From Mya arenaria (lineage: Eukaryota > Mollusca > Bivalvia > Myida > Myidae), in the NCBI RefSeq assembly GCF_026914265.1, contig NC_069130.1, positions 3,060,001-3,124,000 on the forward strand: a stretch of DNA of 64,000 nt, written 5' to 3'. The position numbers and the translations under genes were made by a program. The notes below the pieces were generated by a model. It was not told where the DNA came from. It saw only the letters and a program-made list of their open reading frames with translations, and ran no database searches. The number at the start of each line of letters is the position of its first letter. The first letter of the stretch is position 1. Below, piece after piece: positions 36,690 through 47,565 of the stretch.

Positions 36690-36960
36690 AACTCACCTTT
36701 ATTATTGAATAATTTTATTTGAGGTTGACATCTAGTGGCCAAACTTGGTATTAAGGAATAGTCTATGAACACTTTTCATGGTATTGCGTTTGGGGCCCAT
36801 AGGGGCAAGGTCACTGTTTTAAAAATATAAAAACGATTGAAACTGAATAACTTAAGTTAGTGTTGACATGTTGTGACCAATTTTGGTTTAAAGGAAGGGT
36901 TAAAGGAGGACTTTCATCGGATTGGGCAAGGTCACAGTTCCTAAACATAGAAAATAAACC
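36690..36960 (+). repeat. Two-unit dispersed repeat (GGCAAGGTCAC type)
   Basis: Two diverged units of about 130 bp share GTTGACATCTAGTGGCC / GTTGACATGTTGTGACC, GGGCAAGGTCACTGTT / GGGCAAGGTCACAGTT, and GATTGAAACTGAAT / GTTGAAACTGAAT. It is the same family as at 4,335-4,650. Confidence 0.6.
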
Positions 36961-37788
36961 AGTTGAAACTGAATCTCAAAACAAATGCTGAAGTTATTTT
37001 GTCATTGAAAACCTCGATTTGTTATGGAGTTTCTTGTCTACTTTTTAATATGTTTTTTATTGCTTTTTGGCAGGCACATATGGCGCCATTGCATTTATTT
37101 CTAAGACAAAGCGGCGTAGAGTCGAGCGTTTTCCTACGACAGCTCTTGTATATTTTTATTGCACATGCATATTTTACCGTATTAACTAAATGCAAATTAT
37201 TTGGCTACATTATTTATAGTAACAATACTTTACCTTGGTATATGAAACACCATTTACTTTTGTAAAGTGACGTATAGGTCCACTAGAACGGATATGTATT
37301 ATTGTGTTTATATGTCAAGATTGTTTGTATGTATTGCTCATTACCCATGTCACTATAATAAACAAATGTATTATCTTATCGTATACTCAAAGAATAATGA
37401 TCCAGACATTTAAATGTGTTTTTTAATTAAAAAAGTGTGTGTTTATGATATATGGATATTTACATACTTTCACTACCGATCCAGGTCAGTCTACTTTCCG
37501 ATTTGAAGTACAGGAACAACCATCAATTTAATAGCCGCTTAAACCTCCTTTTCAAATAATGTTACTTGCTCTTCGGGTATCATATCCCCAAAATTGGTTA
37601 TTCGATATTGTATTAGCAGCAACTGAAAGGGTTTTGTGCAGAAAAAATAGTTTCTTTCTTTTGTGGAGGAGGGGATACCAAAAATGATATTACAAACAAG
37701 TTCTTATTGGCCATCACAGAAAACAAAATATTCCAATTACTCCCGATTTCAATTGAAAAAAGAGAAAATATACACACTGTAATTGCTT
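36961..37788. other. Intergenic stretch, nothing recognised
   Basis: A 100-codon open stretch at 36,963-37,265 has hydrophobic segments but no recognisable family and starts inside the preceding repeat. No feature called. Confidence 0.4.
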
Positions 37789-38244
37789 TAAGTGACACTT
37801 TTATTCAAAATCAATACATACACATGTACAATAAATATAAATTTTGAGTGATACATCTTTAACTACTTACGAAATAATGCATTGATGGAAAATATTAATT
37901 ACTGATAACAATATTGTAACAATGTATTTAAAAGCTGAAAACGAAAATATATTCAATGGTTGGTAAATGCTAAAAGATTAACTGTGATTCACTATCATGT
38001 TATATGTAGAAATACCGTGTTTTCTGCATATTTCTTTCAAAATAAATTGGTATCCTTCATAAGAACCATTGTTTTCGACATTTTTGTTTTCCTTTTTGGT
38101 ATATTAAAACGATTGTTTTAATTGTGGTAAATCTTGTTTGGGAGTAAGAGTGCATCTTTATGTATGACGTATTTGCTGTCATTTTATTCAAATATTATTC
38201 ATCAGCAAATACCTTTCAAATGATATCAAAATTATAAAAGATTA

Positions 38245-38737
38245 AAGGGGCTGTATGATGAAATAGCGAAAAAAAAAGTAAATTGTCGAAAACTGAAATA
38301 AACTTGGTATCGATGTGTACAATGCATTGAAACTTACAAATTGAAATACCACATAGTTTACAATTAATTTTTTTTCGCAGTTTTTTGGTAATTTTCCATT
38401 AAAAAATATTTCTAGGTATGTCTGCCTAGTAGAATTCATTCCCTATGCGTGATTGGCTAGTCGATGTTATCACGTGAGATTACCAAGTTAGGTATATAGC
38501 TGCAATATTCCAATCGCTAAGGGTAAGCCTTCGTAGCAAACTGGATACAACACTGGACTGCAATTTTGGCGACCCCGGTTCGAACCCGGTCTCCGACTCG
38601 ACTTTTTTTAAATTTTGTTTTTTTCATACAATTATGATATCAAGGAGTAAAACATTTTATTAAATAATTGTCCTGAGATTCGTTACAGAAAAAAAACTTT
38701 TTTGGTGCCAATCTGGTGTAAAGTCCCTTTAAAATGC
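38245..38737. mobile_element. Nested repeat with AAAGGG ends inside the long-inverted-repeat element
   Basis: The block opens TTAAAGGGGCTGTATGATG and closes with TGGTGTAAAGTCCCTTTAA, giving short inverted ends (TTAAAGGG). It contains the tRNA-like piece at 38,522-38,596 and a stretch GTGATTGGCTAGTCGATGTT that I associate with a dispersed bivalve repeat. It lies wholly in the centre of the larger element. The family is uncertain. Confidence 0.4.
38522..38596 (+). tRNA. tRNA-Cys-like sequence, probably part of a repeat (pseudo-tRNA)
   Basis: It has an anticodon arm CTGGA-CTGCAAT-TTTGG, with loop anticodon GCA, and a good T-arm ACCCCGGTTCGAACCCGGT. The acceptor stem pairs poorly and the D-arm is loose. 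Its position inside a repeat makes a SINE-head or tRNA pseudogene more likely than a working tRNA. Confidence 0.4.
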
Positions 38738-39533
38738 ATCAAAATCTAACCTTAAGGTTAATGAACCTATCAGACAACGACCGTTTGTGACACAATAGTT
38801 AAGTGTCACCTTATGTTTGAAACAAGTCATCAAAGTTCTACATCTTATTTACAATTCATCAAATATCTGTGGAATAACTACGACTCTCTAGCTTGAGAGT
38901 AAACATCAGACCTTTTTGCTTGGAAGCAAGAACCAGACTCGGAGCTACGCGCGATCGGCCCTCACTTCAATATTCAAACTACGTCATATCCACGTGATCT
39001 CACCTAGCTACCTTAGTGGCCTATGTATTTCCCTAGGATTACGATCAAGTGCATATGCAAGACCGCATTGTGTTACACCGTTTTCGGTCTGAAATCATTT
39101 ACACATGGTATGTTTTACCTTGGTAACTTAAACATATGATGTATTTAATTGCCCAACTCATTCAGCCTTTCAATGCTTTGAGTTAAATACTCCCAAATAA
39201 GATTTCCCATAATTAATATAATTGTTTTAATATACCAAAAAGGCTTATCAATAATGGTTCTTATGAAGAATATCGTGTTGAATTTGAATGAAAGGTGCAG
39301 AAAACACGGTATTTCTACCTCATTAGACGATAGTTGATCAGAGTAAATATTCATTCACGGGTCGCTTAATATTTGTGCATTTTCAGATATTAAATACATG
39401 GTTATGACATTGTTATCAGTAATTAATATTCTCCATTAATGCATTATTTAGTAAGTATTTAAAGCTTTATCACTCAAAATTTATGTTCGTTATAAATGTG
39501 TTTGTATTTATTTTAAATAAGAGTGTCACTTCA

Positions 39534-40154
39534 AGTGTTCTACCTGATTTCATTTACACTCAGGTTAAATAGAATGAAGAACTTTATGGGGGTATCGATT
39601 ACTCATTTACATCAGTTCTTATGATTTAAACCTGTCATTCATTATTCGGTGTTTAAATTGGAGATCGGCATTCATTAAATCTGTTAAAAGAACTGCAAAT
39701 ATACGTACATTGTTTATATAGAGTCAGTACCCGCCCCGGTGCTGTAGTTGTTTTTAAATGATCGCTTACATATAAAATATTTTCAAAAATCGTTGAATAA
39801 AAATGTATATCACGGCTCGTGACAGATAACATGTTGATATACTCACATGAAAAATAAAATAAAAATATTCCATCATATAAATTAGTTGTTTTAATAAAAC
39901 CATAAATATTTATAAAAGGTATTACGGATTGCACTTCATGTTTAAATGGTTTTCCGGATTCCGTTCCCCAAAAAAATATGTTTTGAAATCTAAGTGGAGG
40001 GATTACACTTTTTTATCATTTATTATCAACACAACAACAATCCAACATAAAAGTTTACCTAGTAAACAACATTACAATATTATGAACAATTATTAAGCAA
40101 GGCTATGTCGAATATCTTGGAGACGTTGGCCGTGCATCTATCATCGCTGACTGA
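39534..40154. other. Intergenic stretch, nothing recognised
   Basis: AT-rich sequence before minisatellite A; no coding region or named repeat. Confidence 0.45.
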
Positions 40155-40912
40155 GTTCACCTATAATTTCTGTCAGTGTTGCACCTATCATTGCTGTCAG
40201 TGTTGCACTTATCATTGCTGTCAGTGTTGCACCTATCACTGCTGTCAGTGTTCACCTGTCATTGCTGTCAGTGTTGCACCAATCATTGATGCTAGTGTTC
40301 ACCTATCATTGCTGTCAGGGCTCATCTTTCATTGCTGTCAGTGTTGCACCAATCATTGCTAACATTGTTCACCGACCGTTGATGATAGTGTTGCACCTAT
40401 CATTTCTGACAGTGTTCACCTATCATTGCTGACAGTGTTGCACCTATCATTGCTGACAGTGTTCACCTATTATTGCTGACAGTTTTTACATTCCGTTGCT
40501 GTCAATGTTACTCCATTCATTGATGACAGTGATCACCTACCATTACTGTCAATATTGCTCAAATCATTGCATACAGTGTTCCCCCTACCGTTGATGAGAG
40601 TGTTGCACTTATCATTGCTAACAGTGTTCACCTACCGTTGCTGTCAATGTTGCTCCAATCATTGCTGACAGTGTTCACTTACCGATGATTCGATTATTGC
40701 ACCTATCTTTGCTGAGAGTGTTCATCTACCGTTGCTGTCAATGTTGCACCTATTATTGCTTACAGTGTTAAACTGCCGTTGATGAGAGTGTTGCACCTAA
40801 CATTGCTGACAGTGTTCATTTACTGTTGCTGACAGTAACCACATACCGTTGCTGTCCATGTTGCGCCTAACATTGCTGACAGTGTTCACCTATTGTCACT
40901 AACAATGAACAG
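40155..40912 (+). repeat. 24-bp minisatellite array A
   Basis: About 750 bp of a 23-24 bp motif, core GTTGCACCTATCATTGCTG with TCAG or ACAG between units, alternating with a sister form GTTCACCTACCGTTGCTG. The same motif forms array B at 43,569-45,172. Because 24 is divisible by three, stretches read as cysteine-rich peptide repeats (TYHCCQCC), which I do not consider genes. Confidence 0.88.
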
Positions 40913-42383
40913 TTCCAAATGAAGCGTTAGGTTTGCCATATTTTTATTTATTTTGAGAGCTTTCCAAAGTTTTCTCATGAAAATGATAGCTTAAATAGCA
41001 CTCTTTAGGCCTTTAGTGTTGCGGCGCATGCACCGTCAATGGAATAGTCGGACCGAGTCACATTTAATTATTTAGAGGAGCTCTGACAACCAAAATTCCA
41101 TAAAGCAGATCTCAACCGCCAATCATTATTAAAACGATAACATTTACACTTTGCAAAAACATTTTAAACTCTACTGTGCGTAAACCTTTAAATCGTTCGT
41201 AATATTGAACCCTAAAACATAATTGAACTTGTAAATTTAATTGAAGAAGCCTATTCAAAACCAAATTGTAATTGCTGGTCTCCTATAAACATTTGCTTGC
41301 CTGTAGGTAAATAGGTGATCGATTGCACGTAGTCATATTGCTGAACTGATCAAGGATTTATTAACAGGCTACAGTGTACAGTTTAAAACTTGGTGATTTA
41401 TTCATTTCTGAAGGTAAATAACCATTTTGTTGTTTTTTCCGTCTGCTTTACGTGAGCGTTGTTGCATTCTAGAATTTTAGAAGCTGTTATTTTTTCCATC
41501 GAGGGTTTTTGTAATAATTGTTCGGCATGAAATTTTAAAAATTATTTACAAGTTAATAAATATAAAAGTAATAAAATAGTTAAAAGAAACGCAGGTACAG
41601 TTATGTTGGGTTTATTCTGTTTTTGAAAGAATGATATCAAGGTTTTGCCTTAACTTTTGTTTAGTTGCCGTCGGCGTCGGAATCGATAGATAAGATATAT
41701 AATGCTTATAATTGTCACTAAACATGGGAGGCAAAGGTGAACACAGTTTAGGAAAATATGAAAGTGATCGATAACCACTCGTATTAGTTTTATTTTCTCA
41801 AGCGTTGACATCGATACAAATAAGAAAGCAGCAAGTGTATCCGTTTTTCTTTTACTTGTGTGCACTGTACATGCATTTTGACTTAAAGACTACTACTGGT
41901 TTTAGACGTTTGATGATTTAGAACTTGAATTTGTTCTCCTTGACATGACTTGAAATGCGAAAATTAACAGCATCTGTAATTTGCAGCCAAAGAAACGTGG
42001 ATGGACTTTGACTTCGTGAGTAAAATACTTTAATGTAAACTGTTAAAGCGTGCTGATTTTTTTTTTTTCCAAAACGAAGCGAATGAATTAATAAAGATCG
42101 GCCATGCAATGTTTTCTTGCATACTCTCAAACTATAATGTTAATTGAATTACAAAGTACTTAATAAATTATCGAACAGTTTCTTCGTCACTTATTGTCAC
42201 GGGGCTTGGTTTTCAGGCAATAAAGTCATAAAAATATCGAATAACCGGGAATCCCTTCATTTTAGTCGTAGTAATGTGCTTACCATACCAAAGTAACTCG
42301 ACGTCGTGTTGTTGGCCCACTTGCATTCCATCGTGTTTCATATGTAATGATACTAGTGTATGCTACATTTTCGATGTTTTCAG

Positions 42384-42435
42384 TTCCAGCGCCTAGATCA
42401 GTTTTACCAAAAAGAGATTACCCGTCTCGAGGAAC
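42384..42435 (+). pseudogene. Orphan GBP N-terminal exon 3 (copy A)
   Basis: A 52-nt exon with acceptor TTTTCAG and donor GTACGT, reading VPAPRSVLPKRDYPSRG. It has the same length, phases and flanks as exon 3 of GBP gene 1 and of copy B. The neighbouring exon 2 is gone: sequence matching copy B upstream of its exon 2 jumps directly to the acceptor of exon 3, a deletion of about 165 bp. It is either debris or an alternative exon. Confidence 0.75.
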
Positions 42436-42469
42436 GTACGTACAATCAAAATAATCATACTATTACTAA

Positions 42470-42714
42470 TGTCCGGTTAGCGCAGTGGTTATCGCACTCG
42501 CTTCTCACCAAGGCGACCCGGGTTCGAATCCCGGCCTGGGCGCATGTGAGTTTGGTAAGTGGTCACCAAGCCGGACAAGTGGGTTTTCTCCGGGTACTCC
42601 GGTTTTCCCCACATCACAAGACAACACTTTCGCGCAACAACGTGCCAACGAGAGTGATTAATATAAGTTGCAAAAGCTTGTTTCTCAATCGTTGTATAAT
42701 CAAATAAAGTTTAA
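42470..42714 (+). mobile_element. tRNA-derived SINE (tRNA-Val-like head) in copy A
   Basis: Head 42,471-42,542 folds as a tRNA: GTTAGCGCAGTGGTTA D-region (A box), anticodon stem-loop CGCTT-CTCACCA-AGGCG (anticodon CAC, valine), and T-arm CCGGG-TTCGAAT-CCCGG (B box). The body carries GTGGGTTTTCTCCGGGTACT and CCGGTTTTCCCCACATC, a conserved central block seen in SINEs of molluscs and other invertebrates (MetaSINE-like, from memory). It ends in an AT-rich tail. ACTAA occurs at 42,465-42,469 and 42,715-42,719 as a likely target duplication. Copy B and GBP gene 1 have the empty site. Confidence 0.82.
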
Positions 42715-43568
42715 ACTAAGTATGTATGGTGACTTAGTATTCCCTTTTTATCATTGTTACGTTTGTCGGCCGTGCCATTAATTTCCTATATTGATTTCAG
42801 CAAATTCAGGCTCTTGGTAAGTGGTTGGTAAATCCGTTCTATGATTTTGCAATAATTCCCTGATTCGATCATACACCAAGCAAAATAACTGAATCTTATC
42901 ACAATCAAATAAATGTTATAATAAATTATAAGTCCAAACAATTTTCATTTCAATAAAGCACCTTTTTTCGTTGTTTAACAATACTTTATTAGAAAGATTG
43001 CAATTATTATTGTCTAAATCTTAATGACACTTGTTGTCTGCACCATATATTGTTATTTTTCATTACGTCACTTTTCACTCAATCAATCGAAAGTTAAACG
43101 TCTATTTAACGCGAAACCATACCGAGATAATGATATACTATATACACAGAGACGCGTTTTTTGTATTCCTCCACCTCTAAAGAACTGTCTAAAATCGTCA
43201 GATAGTCTGCCCTTGTTATATGTTAAAGGCACTCACACATTGATCTTTAATTATCATTTCTTGTATTATATCTGCGGCCCGGAATCACGTGTGTGACATT
43301 CTGAAATAGGAACTGGTAAAACTAATTCATGAGATTTTTTAACTGTATAGAATGTTGTTGATTAACATGAGTAGAGCTCTATAAATACCAGTCATAGATT
43401 CATAAACGCGTTTTTATTAAATTGAAAATAAAAATTGGTCTCTTAATATAATGACGAAATTTAAAGGTGTATTACCTAGTCCTACAATATGATCCAATAG
43501 AGGTTTTGAGTATTATTGCGAAGATAAACACATTATATAATTTATCACAAAACTTTGTAACGTACTCT

Positions 43569-45172
43569 GGTACCGTTTGCTGTCAGTGTTGCACCTATCA
43601 TTGCTGTCAGTGTTGCGCCTACCATTTCTGTCAGTGTTGCGCCTATCATTGCAGTCAGTGCTGCACCTATCATTGCTGTCAGTTTTGCGCCTATGATTGC
43701 TGTCAGTTTTGCGCCTATCATTTCTGTCAGTGTTGCGCCTATCATTGTTGTCAGTGTTGCGCCTATCATTGCTGTCAGTGTTGAGCCTATCATTGCTAAC
43801 AGTGTTCAACTACCGTTGCTGTCAGTGTTGCTCTTATCATTGCTGACAGTGATCACCTACTTTTGCTGTCAGTGTTGCGCCTATCATTGCTGACAATGCT
43901 GCTTCTATCAGTGCTGTCATTGTTGCGCCTATCATTGTTAACAGTGTTGCGCTTATCATTGCTGACAATGTTGCTTTTATCAGTGCTGTCAGTGTTGCGC
44001 CTATCATTGCTGACAGTGTTGCGCCTATCATTGCAGACAGTGTTCACATACAGTTGCTGTCAGTGTTGCGCCTATCATTGCTGACAGTGTTGCTACACTC
44101 ATTGCTGAGAATTTTCATCTACAGTTGCTGTCAGTGTTGCACCTATCATTGCTGACAATGTTGCTTCTATCAGTGTTGTCAGTGTTGCGCCTATCATTAC
44201 TGACAGTGTTGCGCCTGTCATTGCTGACAGTGTTCACAAACAGTTGCTGTCAGTGTTGCGCCTATCATTGCTGAGAGTGTTCATCTACCGTTGCTGTCAG
44301 TGTTGCACCTATCATTGCTGACAGTGTTGCTACTATCATTGCTGTGAGTGTTCATCTACCGTTGCTGTCAGCGTTGCACCTATCATTGCTGTCAGTATGC
44401 ATCTACCGTTGCTGTCAGAGTTGCGCCTACCATTGCTGACAATGTTGCTTCTATCAGTGCTGTCAATGTTGCGCCAATCATTGCTGTCAGTGTTGCGCCT
44501 ATCATTGCAGACAGTGTTCACAAACAGTTGCTGTCAGTGATGCGCCTATCATTGCAGACAGTGTTGCTACTATTTTTGCTGAGAGTGTTGCTCCTATCAT
44601 TGCTAACAGTGTGCATCTATTGTTGCTGTCAGTATTGCGCCTATCATTGATGTCAGTGTTGCGCTTATCATTGCTCTCAGTGTTGCACCTATCATTGCTA
44701 ACAGTGTGCATCTACCGTTGCTGTCAGTGTTGCGCCTATTATTGCTGTCAGTGTTGCGCCTATCATTGCTTACAGTGTGCATCTACCGTTACTGTCAGTG
44801 TTGCACCTATTATTGCTGTCCGTGTTGCGCCTATCATTGCTGACAGTGTTCACCTACCGTTGCTGTCAATGTTGCACCTATCATTGCTGTCAGTGTTGCA
44901 CCTATTATTGCTTACAGTGTTCACCTACCGTTGCTGTCAGTGTTGCACCTATTATTGCTGACAGTATGCATCTACCGTTGATGTCAATGTTGCACCTATC
45001 ATTGCTGTCAGTGTTGCACGTAACATTGCTGACAGTGTTCACCTACCGTTGCTGATAGTGTTCACCTACCGTTACTGTCAGTGTTGCATCTATCACTGCT
45101 GACAGTGTTCACCTACCGTTACTGTCAGTGTTGCACCTATCACTGCTGACAGTGTTCACCTTCTACCGCTGT
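43569..45172 (+). repeat. 24-bp minisatellite array B
   Basis: About 1.6 kb of the same 23-24 bp motif as array A, with GTTGCGCCTATCATTGCTG as the main form and TACCGTTGCTGTCAG as the sister form. Open frames on both strands (CAYHCCQCC plus; NDRRNTDSNDRR minus) come from the period being a multiple of three. The array sits directly upstream of copy B, as array A does for copy A. Confidence 0.9.
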
Positions 45173-46657
45173 CAGACAATGAACAGTCCGAAATGAAGTG
45201 TTTTTTATTTATTTTGAGTGCTTTCGAAAGAGTTCTCCTGTAAATGGAATCTTAAATACCGCATAACTGTTTGAATTTTTGTGTTGAGGTGCATACTCCG
45301 CCAATGGAATCGTCGGACAGATTCACTTTTAATTATTTAGAGAAGCTCTGACAACCAAAAATCCATAAAGTAGATCTCAACCGCCAATATTTCATTAATA
45401 CCGAAAACATTTGCAGTTTGCAAACCAATTTTAAACTTTACTCTGAGTGTATCTTTAAATCGATGGATATAATTGAACTTTTAAAACATAATTGGACTTT
45501 TAAAATGTTAAAGATAATTGCATAACCCAATTCAATATCATATTGCAAGTGCTGGTCTCCAATAAACATTTGCTTGCCTGCATGTAAATAGATGATAGAT
45601 TGCACGTAGACATTTTGCTTAACCGACAACTACGCAGTTTCCTATATTAACCTTAAGGATTTATTTACAGGCAGCCGTTTAAAACTTGGTGATTTATTTA
45701 TTTATTACTGAAGGTAACTTACCATTTTGTGGGGTTCTCTGTCTGCTTTACGTGAGCGTTGTTGCATTCTAGAATTCTAGAAGCTGTTATATTTTTCATC
45801 GAGGGTTTTCGTAAATATTGTCTGGCATGAAAATTTAAAAATTACGAACATGTTTAAACATATAAAAATAATAAAATAGTTAAAAGAAACGCAGGTAAAG
45901 TTATGATGAGTTTATTCTGTTTTTGAAAGAATGATATCAAGGTTTTGCCTTAACTTTTGTTTAGTTGCCGTCTGCGTCGGAATCGATAGATAAGATATAT
46001 ATAATGCTTATAATTGTCACTAAACATGGGAGGCAAAGGCGAACACAGTTTAGGAAAATATGACAGTGATCGATAGCCACTCGTATTAGTTTTTTTTCTC
46101 AAGCGTTGACATCGATAAAAATAACAAAGCAGCAAGTGTATCAGTTTTTCTTTTACTTGTGTGCACTGTACATGTATTTTGACTTAAAGACAACTACTGG
46201 TTTTAGACTTTTGATGATTTAGAACTTGAATTTGTTCTTCTTGATATGACTTGAGAATGTGAAAAACAACAGCATCTGTGTTAAGCACCCAAAGAAACTT
46301 GGATAGACATGGACTTCGTTTTAATTTTAATTGTAAAAGCGATTTTCAAATCGAAGGGAATGAAGAAATAAAGATCGGCTTTGCAATGTTTTCTTGCATA
46401 CTCTCAAATTTTAATGTAAATATGCATTACAAAAAATAAATTAATAATCGCAGAACTATTTGTAAGTTACTTATTGTCACGGGACTAGGCTTTTCAGGCA
46501 TTTAAATAATACAAAATATTGAATGAACGGGAATCACTTCATTTGAGTCGTAGTGATGAGCTTTCAAAATCAAAGTAACTTGACGTCGTGTTGTTGTCTC
46601 ACTTGCATTCCCTCGTGTCTTCATATGTTATGATTCCAGTGTATGTTACATTTTCAG

Positions 46658-46706
46658 ACGAGAAAGACAATGAACCCAAATAAAGCACCGCCTATGAACA
46701 GACCTG
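46658..46706 (+). pseudogene. Orphan GBP N-terminal exon 2 (copy B)
   Basis: A 49-nt exon, acceptor TTTTCAG, donor GTAAGTAC, reading TRKTMNPNKAPPMNRP. Length, phase and the NKAxPM core match exon 2 of gene 1, and the downstream intron sequence GTAAGTACATGTTTTGT is nearly the same. There is no stop and no splice-site damage. Confidence 0.78.
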
Positions 46707-46823
46707 GTAAGTACATGTTTTGTGGAACAGGATATACAATCTAGGAATACATTATAGATATATTCAGCAACTCTGTTAGTTATTTACTGAAGTTTATTTC
46801 AAGTTTGTATTGTTCAATTTCAG

Positions 46824-46875
46824 TTCCAGCCCCTAGAACAGTTCTACCAAAAAGAGAATCGCCATCTCGAGGAAC
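46824..46875 (+). pseudogene. Orphan GBP N-terminal exon 3 (copy B)
   Basis: A 52-nt exon, acceptor ATTTCAG, donor GTACGT, reading VPAPRTVLPKRESPSRG. It is in phase with orphan exon 2 upstream and leaves phase 2, the phase that gene 2 exon 4 (52,516) accepts. Confidence 0.78.
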
Positions 46876-47565
46876 GTACGTACAATCAAAATAATCATAT
46901 TATTCATAAGTATGTATGTTGGCTTAGTATTCCCTTCTTATCATTGTTACGTTTGTCGACCGTGCCATTATTATCGTAGATTGATTTCAGCAAATGTAGG
47001 CTCTTGATAAGTGGTGGGTAAATCCTTTCCATGATTTTTCAATAATTCCGTTGTTCGATCATACACCAAGCGATTATAATGAATTTTATCACAATCAAAT
47101 TAATGTTATAATATAAAAGTTTAAACAATTTTCTTTTCAATTTAGCACATTTACTTCGTTGTTGAACAATCCTTTATGAGAAAGATTGCAAAGGGGAATA
47201 ACTCAATTATTGTCTAAATATTGAGGACACTTGTTATCAGCACCTTTTATTGTTATCTTTCATTTCATCACTTTACACTCAATGAATCGAAAGTTAAAGG
47301 TCCATTGAACGAGATACCAAACAGAGATAATGATTAATTAACTGATCAATGATATCAAGAAATATAAGACTTAGTTTTAACAAGAGTTCTTTCAAGTACT
47401 TCTGTTATATGGTAAATATCATGCAATCGACAATACTCGAAATCGCTTCGCTGCGTCGCAACAATATAAGCCCTCAATACACAGACGCGTTTTTTATCCT
47501 TCTTCTTCTAAAGCATTGTCTGAAATCGTCAGATAGTCTGCCCTTATTATATGTTTAAGGCACTC

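Larger units (their letters stand above)
37789..39533. mobile_element. 1.75-kb element with ~350-bp inverted arms
   Basis: Left arm 37,789-38,146 and right arm 39,188-39,533 are reverse complements at roughly 80%. Paired landmarks are AAGTGACACTTTTATT with AATAAGAGTGTCACTT at the ends, GAAATACCGTGTTTTCTGCA with its complement inside the right arm, CATAAGAACCATT, and AATCTTGTTTGGGAGTA with TACTCCCAAATAAGATTT at the inner edges. The ~1-kb centre encodes nothing and contains a nested repeat with a tRNA-like piece. It fits a non-autonomous DNA transposon with long terminal inverted repeats. A relic of the same end is seen at 4,015-4,078. Confidence 0.7.
40913..43300 (+). repeat. Partial GBP 5' duplicate, copy A
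   Basis: This segment is collinear with copy B (45,173-47,565) over most of its length. Examples are AATGAACAG and TTTATTTATTTTGAG just after the minisatellite, GATCTCAACCGCCAAT, GCATTCTAGAATT, GAAAGAATGATATCAAGGTT, the exon 3 block, and GACTTAGTATTCCC. It is more weakly collinear with GBP gene 1 from 2.6 kb to about 10.8 kb. It holds orphan exon 3, lacks exon 2, and carries a SINE that copy B lacks. Confidence 0.85.
45173..47565 (+). repeat. Partial GBP 5' duplicate, copy B
   Basis: The segment is collinear with copy A and with parts of the gene 1 5' region and intron 3. The intron-3 part includes ACACTTGTTATCAGCACC near 47,227 against CTTGTTATCAGCACTTGTC near 10,680, and ATCATGCAATC with CGCTTCGC near 47,420-47,455 against GCCATGCAATC with GCTTCGCC near 10,880-10,922. 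It keeps exons 2 and 3 but not exon 1 or any G-domain exon. Confidence 0.85.

Noticed and set aside
41650-41865. Short minus-strand open frames shared in position by copies A, B and the gene 1 flank (SMSTLE)
   Set aside because: DNA is conserved, but the peptides diverge in frame and length between copies, so coding is unlikely.
42471-42542. Functional tRNA-Val gene
   Set aside because: The tRNA fold is good, but it is followed directly by a SINE body and tail, flanked by a target duplication, and absent from the paralogous site.
43467-43784. Cysteine-rich repeat peptide (CCAYHCCQ) as a toxin-like or metal-binding protein
   Set aside because: It is a translation of the 24-bp minisatellite, whose period is a multiple of three; other frames and the minus strand give equally regular peptides.
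40155-45172. CRISPR-like reading of the regularly spaced repeats
   Set aside because: Units are contiguous tandem repeats without unique spacers, in a eukaryotic, intron-rich setting.
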